Shown in pieces: positions 1 through 7,559 of a stretch of DNA of 23,565 nucleotides. The notes under the pieces are model-generated. The model worked only from the letters and a program-made list of their open reading frames with translations, made no database searches and had not been told where the DNA came from. The translations under genes and the position numbers were made by a program. Source of the DNA: CAZBQG01 sp964493945 (lineage in GTDB: Bacteria; Pseudomonadota; Alphaproteobacteria; Rhodospirillales; UBA2165); contig CAZBQG010000029.1 in the NCBI GenBank assembly GCA_964493945.1, positions 1 through 23,565 on the forward strand, given 5' to 3'. Numbering within the stretch: the stretch's first letter is position 1; the number at the start of each line of letters is the position of its first letter.

Positions 1-1
1 A

Positions 2-457
2 GGCCGGTCATGCACTAACATTCAACCTGGACCACTCAATGGGGGCCGACCACGGGATTTTCTTGGTAATGTGATGAACCTGCACGGCACCGTCAGCGAA
101 CTGGGCTCGGACGGCGGCGTGACCCTTGCCCTGGCCGGCCCGGGCGAGGAAACCGTGTTCGCGCTCAATGGTGCGGACCGCGCGCCGCCGGTTGGCTCGC
201 CGGTGGAGATTTCCATCCGGCCCGAAAATATCGAGGCTTATGGCGCAGCGCCTTCCGGGGTGCGCAACGTGGTCATGGGCGAGGTCGAAGAGCTGTTGTT
301 CACCGGCGAAAACTTTGAAGCGCGCATTTTGCTGGGAGGCGAATCGGTTGCCCTTGAATTGCCATCGGGCGGCAGTTTCGCCGAGGGGCAGGTCGTTTGC
401 CTCCAGCTGCAGGAAGACGCCATTACCTTGTGGCCGGTGGATGGGGAAGGCCCATGA
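2..457 (+). CDS. ABC transporter ATP-binding protein, C-terminal TOBE part (5' end missing)
   Basis: The frame is open back to the window edge. From about base 53 (DFLGN, then MNLHGTV) it reads as the end of a PotA/FbpC-type ATPase: the linker after the nucleotide-binding domain, followed by a TOBE_2 domain with the typical ISIRPENI segment near base 205. Walker A, signature and Walker B would lie upstream and are not in the window. The residues before DFLGN do not resemble the family, where a phrase like RFVADFLG is usual, so the gene may be cut by a rearrangement near base 50 instead of simply running off the edge. A start at GTG 71 or ATG 74 would give a TOBE-only protein of about 127 residues that could not hydrolyse ATP. 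The stop overlaps the start of the permease by 4 bases (ATGA), so the two were co-translated. The substrate is probably iron, polyamine or a small organic anion; this cannot be decided from the fragment. Confidence 0.62.
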   Translation, partial: GRSCTNIQPGPLNGGRPRDFLGNVMNLHGTVSELGSDGGVTLALAGPGEETVFALNGADRAPPVGSPVEISIRPENIEAYGAAPSGVRNVVMGEVEELLFTGENFEARILLGGESVALELPSGGSFAEGQVVCLQLQEDAITLWPVDGEGP

Positions 458-1077
458 GCGAGACAGCCGCCGGGCGGACCGAGGTTCCTGGTCTTTCCCA
501 AATCGTCGATGCCTGGCGCATGGACCGGCCTCAGATTTTTGTGGGGATTCTGGTTCTGGCGCTGGGGATCATTTGTTTCATGAGCCTCTTGCCCCTGACC
601 GTGCCCGGCATTATCCTTGGCTTCGGCTATTTGTTCATGGTTCTACAAGTGCCATTTTTGTGGCCCCTGTTCGGCACCATCACGGTGATGATCTTCGTCA
701 GTTTCCTGGGGGCTATGACCTTGGGCGTGCAAATCCTAAAGGTCCATATGTTGCAGATCGGCCTGGAGGTGGAAGAGGCGGGCCGGGTGGTGGGCGGCTC
801 CTGGACGCGGACCTTCCGCTCCATCATTACACCTTTGGCCTCACCGGCCATCGCCATCATGGTTTTCGCCAGCACCATCCGTCAGGTGGGTTCCATCATT
901 TTGCTGAGCACGGGCGATACGCGGGTGCTGACCATCCTGCAATTGGAATTTCTGACCGAAGGGGTGCTGGGCCCCGCTTCAGTCATCGGTGTGGTGATCG
1001 TCATGATCAGTCTGACGGCCGCCTCCCTTGTCCGCTTCATCAGCGGGCGCTTCGGCGTACAGGCCAGAAGCGGCTGA
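454..1077 (+). CDS. FbpB/PotB-type ABC transporter permease, shortened (probably internally deleted)
   Basis: The product is 207 residues. Residues about 105-130 carry the permease EAA-loop signature (EVEEAGRVVGGSW followed by TRTFRSIITPL), preceded by LLPLTVPGIILGFGYL. Both are typical of the second half of two-domain FbpB-type iron-transport permeases of about 550 residues. The N-terminus looks like a normal permease start: a polar leader (MSETAAGRTE), then a first membrane segment at about 28-45. That segment runs straight into the second-domain motif, so some 300 or more residues of the usual protein seem to be missing without loss of frame. About five membrane segments remain. ATG 454 was chosen because it overlaps the ATPase stop (ATGA). 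The next gene starts inside its stop codon (TGATG). With the truncated ATPase in front, this looks like the remains of a transporter operon. A genuine short permease is possible but less likely. Confidence 0.65.
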   Translation: MSETAAGRTEVPGLSQIVDAWRMDRPQIFVGILVLALGIICFMSLLPLTVPGIILGFGYLFMVLQVPFLWPLFGTITVMIFVSFLGAMTLGVQILKVHMLQIGLEVEEAGRVVGGSWTRTFRSIITPLASPAIAIMVFASTIRQVGSIILLSTGDTRVLTILQLEFLTEGVLGPASVIGVVIVMISLTAASLVRFISGRFGVQARSG

Positions 1078-2237
1078 TGAAATACAGCACCGGCCGCATC
1101 CTCACCACCCATGTAGGCAGCCTGCCCCGGCCCACTGAACTTCTGGTCCAGATCAAGGCCCAGTTCGATGGCAGCGGTCATGACCCTGAAGAACTGGCGA
1201 AGCTTTGTTCCCAGGCCGTGAAAGATGTGGTGGCCAGTCAGGTTGAAGCCGGGATCGACGCGGTAAGCGATGGGGAGATGGGCAAGCAATCCTATACCCA
1301 GTATGTCAAGCATCGGCTCAACGGATTGGGCGAGAGAGGCGAGGAGGCCGGGTCAAGGGCTTTGATCGGTGTCAATCAGGATTATCTGGATCATCCTGAC
1401 TACAAGGGAGCGCCGATCAATAGGGGTGCTACCCTGCCCATCTGTACGGGTCCGGTCAGCTATGGAGATCATGAGCCCCTGCAAAGCGATCTGGCCAATT
1501 TCAAGGCCGCCGTGGACGCATCGAACCCCCATGACGCCTTTCTCAATTCCGCATCGCCCGGCGTGCTGACCAAATTCGTGCCCGACGCCTTTTACGGCGA
1601 TGAGGACCGCTATGTGGAGGATTTGTCCCAGGCCATGGCGGAGGAATATGAGGCCATACATGCCGCCGGTTTCGTCCTCCAGATCGATTGCCCGGATATG
1701 GCCTCGGCCCGCCACAACCAATATCAGGATATGAGCGAAGGGGAATTCCTCAAAATCGCCGAGCGTAATGTGGAAGCACTCAACCATGCGACCCGCAATA
1801 TTCCCCCAGCAGCCATGCGCATGCATATCTGCTGGGGGAATTACGAAGGCCCCCATACCCATGACATCGCCTTGGCCGCCATCCTGCCCATCTGCATGAA
1901 GGCCCGGCCCCAGGCTTTGTTGTTCGAAGGCGCCAATCCGCGCCACGAACATGAATGGGAGGATTTGGCCGTCGCTCAAATTCCCGAAGACAAAATTCTG
2001 ATCCCAGGCGTGATCGATTCCACTTCCAATTTCGTCGAGCATCCCAGGCTGGTTGCCCAACGCATCCGCAACTATACCGACATCGTTGGGCGCGAACGGG
2101 TGATCGCCGGCAGCGATTGCGGCTTTTCAACCTTCGCCGGGCCCAGCCCCCAGGTGGCGCCTTCCATCGTTTGGGCGAAATTCAGATCATTGGCGGAGGG
2201 CGCGGCTATGGCGTCTGACGCGCTTTGGTCCGGCTAA
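1077..2237 (+). CDS. Cobalamin-independent methionine synthase II-like (MetE C-terminal domain) methyltransferase
   Basis: This 386-residue protein matches the stand-alone MetE-C family (COG0620 type). The start has the family phrase TTHVGSLPRP at about residues 10-19, followed by a VSDGEMGKQSY segment. The zinc/thiol site is complete: His250 and Cys252 (MHICWG), Glu284 (LLFEGAN) and Cys348 (GSDCGFSTF), equivalent to the His-Cys-Glu-Cys set of MetE. The N-terminal half of full MetE is absent, as normal for this group. Family members transfer a methyl or alkyl group to or from a thiol; some are methionine synthases, and epoxyalkane:coenzyme M transferase also belongs here. Because the neighbourhood is catabolic, a demethylation or alkyl-transfer role on a carbon source is plausible but not shown. 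Start ATG 1077 overlaps the permease stop by one base. The 3' end overlaps the converging hydrolase gene by 32 bases. Confidence 0.88.
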   Translation: MKYSTGRILTTHVGSLPRPTELLVQIKAQFDGSGHDPEELAKLCSQAVKDVVASQVEAGIDAVSDGEMGKQSYTQYVKHRLNGLGERGEEAGSRALIGVNQDYLDHPDYKGAPINRGATLPICTGPVSYGDHEPLQSDLANFKAAVDASNPHDAFLNSASPGVLTKFVPDAFYGDEDRYVEDLSQAMAEEYEAIHAAGFVLQIDCPDMASARHNQYQDMSEGEFLKIAERNVEALNHATRNIPPAAMRMHICWGNYEGPHTHDIALAAILPICMKARPQALLFEGANPRHEHEWEDLAVAQIPEDKILIPGVIDSTSNFVEHPRLVAQRIRNYTDIVGRERVIAGSDCGFSTFAGPSPQVAPSIVWAKFRSLAEGAAMASDALWSG

Positions 2238-3105
2238 GAGCCGCCCTGGCCGCCCTTACCCAGGCACCCGCTTTATCGCCCTGGGACAGATTGACCCCGT
2301 AATGCTCCAATCCTTCCAGGATTTCGAAACTCACCGGTGAGCCTTCGGCTTCCAGCGCTGCCACCATTTCGGCGCTGGAGGTTTTCACATGTTCGAAATC
2401 TTTCTCGCCGTGGGAAATATGGAAAGCCGTCTGATTGCCCCTCACATGGTTTATGGGATCGGACAGGGCCAGTTCATCAGGGTGTCTGCCCATAATATCA
2501 CCATAACTCAGTCCGGCATCGCCCGGTGCCGGCGTATCCGCCCGGTAGTCCTACCCGGCCGAGGTGGTCAGGCAGAATTTGACCACATCGGCGGGTAACC
2601 CGAATTCGCTATAAAATTTATGGTAAAGCGTGATCATGGCGGCCAGGGTACCCCCCGCCGACCAGCCGCCGGCGACGATCCGGTTGGGATCGCCGCCATG
2701 GCTGGCTACATTGCGCCAAACCCACTGAAGTGCGGTGAAGGCATCCACCAGCGGGGCAGGGAATTTGACCTCCGGCACCTTGCGGTAGGACGCCGAGACA
2801 AAAATACAGGGCAGGTCCAGTAGTGCTGGCGCCATTTGGCCGCACCATTCCTTGTAGCCGTGGCGAAAGGCGCCGCCATGAAAAAACAACAGAACCGGCA
2901 GGCCCTCCAGTTTTTCATCGGGCAGGTAGAGATCAAGCTTCTGGTAATAATCCTCACCGAAGGCGATGTCGGTGACGCAGCGGCAATTGACTTGGGCTTC
3001 ACGGGCCCCGGCAATTGCCGCATCGGCGTAGGCCATGGCTGCCGCCGGTACCCGCGTATTGCCCGACGTCCTGGGCGATTGGGGTTTCAGGTCATCCAGG
3101 CTCAT
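2206..3105 (-). pseudogene. Alpha/beta hydrolase (kynurenine formamidase/esterase-like) interrupted by an in-frame TAG
   Basis: One reading frame of 300 codons is broken only by TAG at codon 185 (bases 2551-2553). Both sides are clearly the same protein. Before the stop are the oxyanion motif HGGAF (residues 76-80) and the nucleophile elbow GGWSAGG with Ser149. After it are the acid Asp236 (HGEKDFEH) and the base His268 (EHYGVN). Truncation at 184 residues would remove Asp and His, so the product should be inactive. Layout and length fit the HSL/BD-FAE esterases and kynurenine formamidase-like enzymes that hydrolyse small esters or amides. Start ATG 3105 overlaps the stop of the carboxyltransferase gene (ATGA), making this the last gene of the UbiD-carboxyltransferase-hydrolase unit. 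The 3' end runs 32 bases into the opposite methyltransferase gene. A sequencing error or a very recent mutation is possible because nothing else is damaged. Confidence 0.82.
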
Positions 3106-4556
3106 TGATCCCGGCCGAGAGTGAGAGACAGGCCCGGCTTGTTCACCTGAATCTGGCGGCAATCGGTGCGCTTGGACAATTCCTCGATGAGGCGTACCAA
3201 AGGCTGCCTTGGGCCATTGGCAAAGGAGGGTTTGGCAGCCTTCATGGCCTCCACATCGCCCTCACTGGTCAGCCAGCGGAGCAGCATTTCCTTGTCCGAT
3301 ACGCCGGCCCCACCATGGGTCTTGTGCATTTCCTTGAGAGATGGTTCGGGCTGCTCGTCCCGGCTCAATTCCTTGGCTCGGCGGGAGCCCAATATCTTGT
3401 CCCGAAGGTCCTGATCCATGCCCTCCGCCCCTTCTTCCCCCCAATAGCCCAAGGCATATTCGATGATCTGGTCCGTCACCTCCCCATAGCGCTCGCCGGT
3501 CACCACATTGATGGCGGCCTGGCTGCCAACGAATTGCGACAAGGGCGTGACCATGATGGGGTAGCCAAGCTCGGCCCGCACCCGGGTGGTTTCTTCCAGG
3601 GTCTGGTCCATGCGGTCTTCCAGCCCCACCAAGCGCAACTGATGCGCCAGATTGGAAATCATGCCGCCCGGCACCTGGTGCTGATATTGGGCATGGTCAT
3701 ATTCGACGGGGGCGCCGATGGGAAAATCCTGGCTCTCGGCGATGGCGGTAAAATGCTCCTGGATGGGGCGCAGGGCCTCTTCATCCATATCCACATCGAA
3801 CCCCATGGCCCGGGCGTTGGGTGCCACACTGAAGATCGACGGCAAAGAGGATGCGTCTGCCAGGGGCGGGATGGCCGTATCGATGATGTCGATGCTCTGC
3901 TTCATGGCTTCCAGGCAATTAAGGGGCCCAAGCCCCGTGGTGCAGTGGCTGTGAATGGACACCGGCAGCCCGCCCGCATTGGCCAGCACTATCGGCGCCA
4001 GGGTGGCCGTCCGTTCCGGCGTCAAAAGCCCGCCCGGGTCTTTTATGCAAAGCGCATTGATGGGAAGTGTCACGGCCTGGCGCGTCCGTTCGGCGTAATA
4101 TTCGTCCGTGTGGCGGGGAGAGATGGAATAGGTCAGGTTGAGAATGGCCTCCATGCCCATCTCGCGGGCCATTTCCACCCGGTAGCGCCAGCCCTCCAAT
4201 GCATTCCAGGGATCGGAAATGCGCGACTGTTGCATGCCGTTTTGGGCGCAAAGTTCCATGAACAGGCGGAACATGGACATGGGGTCGAAGCCAAACACGT
4301 TTATTTTGCCGACGATCATGCGCACCGGCGTGTTGGGGGCCATCTCCGATACCAGGCGGATGCGCTCGAACGGATCTTGTTTAAGTTCGCGCACCGCCTT
4401 CTTGAAATGGGCCCCGGACATGAGCTCGAAGGCCTCGAACCCGGCCCCGTCCAGCCGCTCCATGATGGGCAGCATCATCTCCGTGGTCATGTTGGATGCC
4501 CACAGGCTCATATGCCCGTCACGCAGCGTGGTATCGACGAAGCGGATCTTTGTCAC
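3102..4556 (-). CDS. Biotin-type carboxyltransferase (OadA/PycB-like) without biotinyl domain
   Basis: The 484-residue protein has an HMGL-like TIM barrel followed by a conserved PYC/OadA domain. The barrel opens with DTTLRDGHMSLWAS (residues 8-21), a variant of the usual DTTLRDAHQSL. The metal and catalytic residues of transcarboxylase 5S, oxaloacetate decarboxylase and pyruvate carboxylase are present: Asp13, Lys172 (IKDPGGLL; this Lys is carbamylated in relatives) and His202/His204 (HSHCTTG). The second domain shows PGGMISNL and VTPLSQFVGSQA. There is no C-terminal biotin-attachment (MKM) domain, and no biotin carboxylase or carrier gene in the window. It may work with a carrier encoded elsewhere or catalyse a biotin-independent aldol or decarboxylation reaction. 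It overlaps the UbiD gene upstream and the hydrolase downstream by 4 bases each, so the three are translationally coupled and probably act on one pathway. Confidence 0.87.
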   Translation of the reverse strand: MTKIRFVDTTLRDGHMSLWASNMTTEMMLPIMERLDGAGFEAFELMSGAHFKKAVRELKQDPFERIRLVSEMAPNTPVRMIVGKINVFGFDPMSMFRLFMELCAQNGMQQSRISDPWNALEGWRYRVEMAREMGMEAILNLTYSISPRHTDEYYAERTRQAVTLPINALCIKDPGGLLTPERTATLAPIVLANAGGLPVSIHSHCTTGLGPLNCLEAMKQSIDIIDTAIPPLADASSLPSIFSVAPNARAMGFDVDMDEEALRPIQEHFTAIAESQDFPIGAPVEYDHAQYQHQVPGGMISNLAHQLRLVGLEDRMDQTLEETTRVRAELGYPIMVTPLSQFVGSQAAINVVTGERYGEVTDQIIEYALGYWGEEGAEGMDQDLRDKILGSRRAKELSRDEQPEPSLKEMHKTHGGAGVSDKEMLLRWLTSEGDVEAMKAAKPSFANGPRQPLVRLIEELSKRTDCRQIQVNKPGLSLTLGRDQ

Positions 4557-5998
4557 GATTTATCGATACGCAATTGGGCGCGTCTGGGGATTTCGAATTC
4601 CGGCAGCCCGGCTTCCTTCCAGGTCTCCAACGCCTTCATCATGGTCTCCTTGGGCGGCAGGGAGAAATCATCCTCGTCGAAGCGGCGGGTGGCATCGAGG
4701 ATCAGTTTGCTGCCCAGCTTCTCGCCGTCTTCGCGGGCTTCCACCGCCGGGTCCATGGCACCCCGCATATAGACCTGATTGACAATCACCGTGTCGGTTT
4801 CGGCGTTGAAGCGGGTGTTCATGGCCCAATCCAGATGGATGGGATCGCGGATATCCACATCTTCATCGACTACCGTGATGCGCTTGAACGAACTTACCTC
4901 TGCCAGGGCCCGGCCCACCTTGCGACCATGGCCGGGAAGCTGGGGCGTCATGGCAACCACGGCATGGGCCATCTGGCCGCCATAGGTGTAATCGCAGGTG
5001 ATGTCATGAACGAACACTTCACCCAGATCATGGCGCAAAATCTTGCGGGTTAGGGCCGCGTTGGCCGTGCTTTGCAGGACGGTGCTCTCGGAAGGCGGCA
5101 TCTGGCTGGTCAGGCCATAATAGATCGCCCCTTTGCGGTGGGTGATGGCCGTGATACGGGCCACCGGCTTGGGGCTGCCTTCGGCCATATATCCCAGATT
5201 TTCGCCAAACGGGCCTTCATCATCAAACTCGTTATACAATACCTCACCTTCGATGATGATCTCGGAGTTGGCCGGCACCAGGATGTCGTTGGTGACACAT
5301 TTGACCATTTCTATGGGTGCGCCCTTGAGCCCGCCGGCGACCGAGACTTCCTCGTCGCCCGCGATAAGCGAGGCGACCGAAGCGATCTGAAAGGCCGGCT
5401 CGGCGCCCACTACCCAGGCGATGGGGGCTGCTTTTTTCTGTTTCCACCAGGTCTTTGCCTGATCATGGCCATGGCGGCGCGGAGACAGATTGATAATGAC
5501 ATGGTTCTCATCGCGAACCTGGGTGCGGTAGACACCGGTGTTCTGGTTGGCCGTGTTAGCATCCAGGGTCATGGTGGTGGTGGTGATATAGGGTGCCGGA
5601 TCCTTGCTCGGCGTCCAGGTGGGAATGGGCAGATCAGAAAGGCGCACTTCGTCGCCGGTCTTAACCACTTCCTGGCAGGGCGCTTTTTCGATGGTCACCG
5701 GGTCGATGGGGTCAACCAGGGCCTTTTCCCAAAGTCCACTGATTTCGTCTTCGGCCACCCCCAGTCCCAGGGCGTAGGTCTGGCGCGAAGCGCCCAGAAT
5801 GCCCGTGCCCAGCAAAAATTCGGAACCCTCCACATTGTCGAACAAAAGCCCAAAGCGGCCCGCTTCCGGCAGGGCCTGAAACGCCCATTTTATAAGACTG
5901 GCCGGCTCCCAGCTTACGTCGACGGAACGGGTTACCCGGCGGCAAAGTCCCTGTTGTTCGGCAACGGCAACGAATTCACGAAAATCGCGGTGGCTCAT
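4553..5998 (-). CDS. UbiD-family prenylated-FMN-dependent (de)carboxylase
   Basis: The 481 residues are within the normal UbiD length. The family core is present: NTGVYRTQ (residues 153-160), with Arg158 matching the catalytic Arg and Asn153 in the metal/prFMN site, and EGPFGE at 261-266, giving the two catalytic glutamates of the E-R-E set. UbiD enzymes reversibly decarboxylate aromatic or alpha,beta-unsaturated acids using prenylated FMN. The substrate cannot be told from sequence alone. A strong ribosome site (AGGAGAG around 6007-6013) lies about 8 bases before ATG 5998. It is the first gene of an overlapping unit with the carboxyltransferase and hydrolase and is transcribed away from a second UbiD gene. 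No UbiX flavin prenyltransferase is in the window, so the cofactor must be made elsewhere. Confidence 0.93.
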   Translation of the reverse strand: MSHRDFREFVAVAEQQGLCRRVTRSVDVSWEPASLIKWAFQALPEAGRFGLLFDNVEGSEFLLGTGILGASRQTYALGLGVAEDEISGLWEKALVDPIDPVTIEKAPCQEVVKTGDEVRLSDLPIPTWTPSKDPAPYITTTTMTLDANTANQNTGVYRTQVRDENHVIINLSPRRHGHDQAKTWWKQKKAAPIAWVVGAEPAFQIASVASLIAGDEEVSVAGGLKGAPIEMVKCVTNDILVPANSEIIIEGEVLYNEFDDEGPFGENLGYMAEGSPKPVARITAITHRKGAIYYGLTSQMPPSESTVLQSTANAALTRKILRHDLGEVFVHDITCDYTYGGQMAHAVVAMTPQLPGHGRKVGRALAEVSSFKRITVVDEDVDIRDPIHLDWAMNTRFNAETDTVIVNQVYMRGAMDPAVEAREDGEKLGSKLILDATRRFDEDDFSLPPKETMMKALETWKEAGLPEFEIPRRAQLRIDKS

Positions 5999-6106
5999 AG
6001 TCTTTCTCTCCTGATTTCTAGTTTGGTGCGCAATCTATCACAGGTGACTTATACCCGGTGAGGAATTATGGTGTGCAAATTAAATTCAACGGAGCAAATC
6101 TCACCC
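5999..6106. promoter_or_regulatory. Divergent intergenic region between two ubiD-family genes, with a short palindrome
   Basis: This gap of about 108 bases must hold the promoters of both divergent UbiD genes. It is more AT-rich than its surroundings. A small inverted repeat, TCAC-AG-GTGA, sits at 6038-6047, beside TATA-like hexamers on both strands (TTATAC about 6049-6054; its complement includes TATAAG). This could be an operator for joint control, but the palindrome is short and no regulator gene is present in the window. Clear -35 boxes with good spacing were not found. Confidence 0.3.
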
Positions 6107-7510
6107 ATGCCTGATCAATCGATCCGTACCATGCTGGCCAACCTGGAACAGCAAGGCGAGCTTATCCGCTTCGATAAGGAAGTGGACCCGGTTGCCAATA
6201 TGGCGGCGCTGCAATGGCGTGCCTTCAACGAAATGGGCAAGGCCAGCCTGTTCACCAATCTCTCAGGCCATGACGGCTGGCGCGCCTGTAGCCAGATCGT
6301 TGCGGACCGGCGAAAATGGGCCATCGGGCTGGGCATCGAGGAAGGCGCGCTGCTGAGCGAGATCAGCACTCGGTTTAAGGGCTCCATCGCCTCCCAGGCC
6401 ATCGAGGCCACCGGCGCGCCGGTCAAGGAAGTCATTATCCAGGGCGATGACGTGGATTTGTTCGATGTTCCCACGCCTTTTACTTCGGAAGATGATGGTG
6501 GGCGGTTCTTTGCCGCGGGGATTGCCGTCATCAAGGACCCGGATACGGGGATCAGAAACCTATCCGTTCACCGCCAGCAGGTCCTGGGCAAAAACAAGAC
6601 CGGCTTTCTCATGCTGCCCCGCCAGACCCGGCGCATTTATGAAATGTATTGTGCCCGGGGCGAAGCCATGCCGGTGGCCGTCTTCTTCGGCAGTCATCCG
6701 GCCATATTCCTGGCCGCTTCCTTCACCACGGCCTTTGGTAATGACGAGATGGGCCTGGCCGGCTCCCTGTTGGGCGAGCCGGTGCGCATGGTGCCTTGCG
6801 AAAGCGTCGATCTGGAAGTGCCAGCTGAGGCGGAACTGGTTTTGGAAGGCGAAGTGCCGCCGGACATCATTGAGCCCGAAGGCCCTTACGGCGAGGTCAC
6901 CGGCACCTATGCGGGGGCCGGGGAGGCGGAAATATTCCAGGTCGAGACCATCACCCGGCGCGCCGATCCCATATTTTATGCCCTCCATTGCGGCGCCCCG
7001 GTAACCGATGCCCAATCGACCATGGGATTGGGTATTGAGGTGGCGACCAAGAACCATCTGGCCCAGGTGGAAGGCGGCATCGAGCTTTTGGATTTGCGCA
7101 CGGTCACGGCGTCGGGCGACATGATGCTAATCCTGAAATTGCGTCCGCGCCAGCCCGGTCAGGCCAAGACGGCCCTGATGGCCGCCCTGTCGGGCCCCTA
7201 TCTGCATCCCAAACTGGCCATCGCCGTGGATGAGGATATCGATGCCGGTGATCTCCGCCAGATCGCCTGGTCCATGACCACCCGCGTCGAGGCGTCGCGC
7301 GATGTGACCATGATCCCCGACACCCGTGTTTTCGGCCTGGACAGCATCTCGCCCCGGGTTTCGGGCATGGGCCCGTTCAGCCGGCTGGGCACCAAATGGC
7401 TGATCGATGCGACCCTGCCCGTTGAGCTGGATGATGCCGGGCGCCGTGAATTCGCCGCCGCTTATCCAAAGAATTTCGATCAGGTCCGGCTGGAGGATTT
7501 TCTGTCCTGA
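6107..7510 (+). CDS. Second UbiD-family prenylated-FMN-dependent (de)carboxylase
   Basis: From ATG 6107 the product is 467 residues. It starts MPDQSIRTMLANLEQQGEL, the usual UbiD N-terminal pattern. An upstream in-frame ATG at 6068, with AGGA four bases before it, would add 13 residues of non-family sequence. GGAG at 6091-6094 can serve 6107, though its spacing of 12 is long. Core residues are RNLSVHRQQ (Asn151, Arg156) and EGPYGE at 258-263, so the catalytic E-R-E set is intact. It is clearly divergent from the minus-strand UbiD (different lengths and loops), so the pair is not a recent duplication. Two UbiD proteins side by side may act on different aromatic acids or form a hetero-oligomer; the sequence does not decide this. 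Downstream there is only a gene remnant. Confidence 0.92.
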   Translation: MPDQSIRTMLANLEQQGELIRFDKEVDPVANMAALQWRAFNEMGKASLFTNLSGHDGWRACSQIVADRRKWAIGLGIEEGALLSEISTRFKGSIASQAIEATGAPVKEVIIQGDDVDLFDVPTPFTSEDDGGRFFAAGIAVIKDPDTGIRNLSVHRQQVLGKNKTGFLMLPRQTRRIYEMYCARGEAMPVAVFFGSHPAIFLAASFTTAFGNDEMGLAGSLLGEPVRMVPCESVDLEVPAEAELVLEGEVPPDIIEPEGPYGEVTGTYAGAGEAEIFQVETITRRADPIFYALHCGAPVTDAQSTMGLGIEVATKNHLAQVEGGIELLDLRTVTASGDMMLILKLRPRQPGQAKTALMAALSGPYLHPKLAIAVDEDIDAGDLRQIAWSMTTRVEASRDVTMIPDTRVFGLDSISPRVSGMGPFSRLGTKWLIDATLPVELDDAGRREFAAAYPKNFDQVRLEDFLS

Positions 7511-7559
7511 CGGAGGAGGGCGATATCGATACCGCCACCCTCAATGTGAAATTAAGGGG

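Noticed and set aside
126..1076. Extension of the methyltransferase frame far upstream
   Set aside because: The extra 317 residues are an out-of-frame reading of the ATPase and permease; family similarity starts at ATG 1077.
3015..4772. Long open frame on the + strand opposite the carboxyltransferase
   Set aside because: Rich in His/Gly/Arg with no recognisable domain; it is the antisense shadow of a gene whose family and active site are clear.
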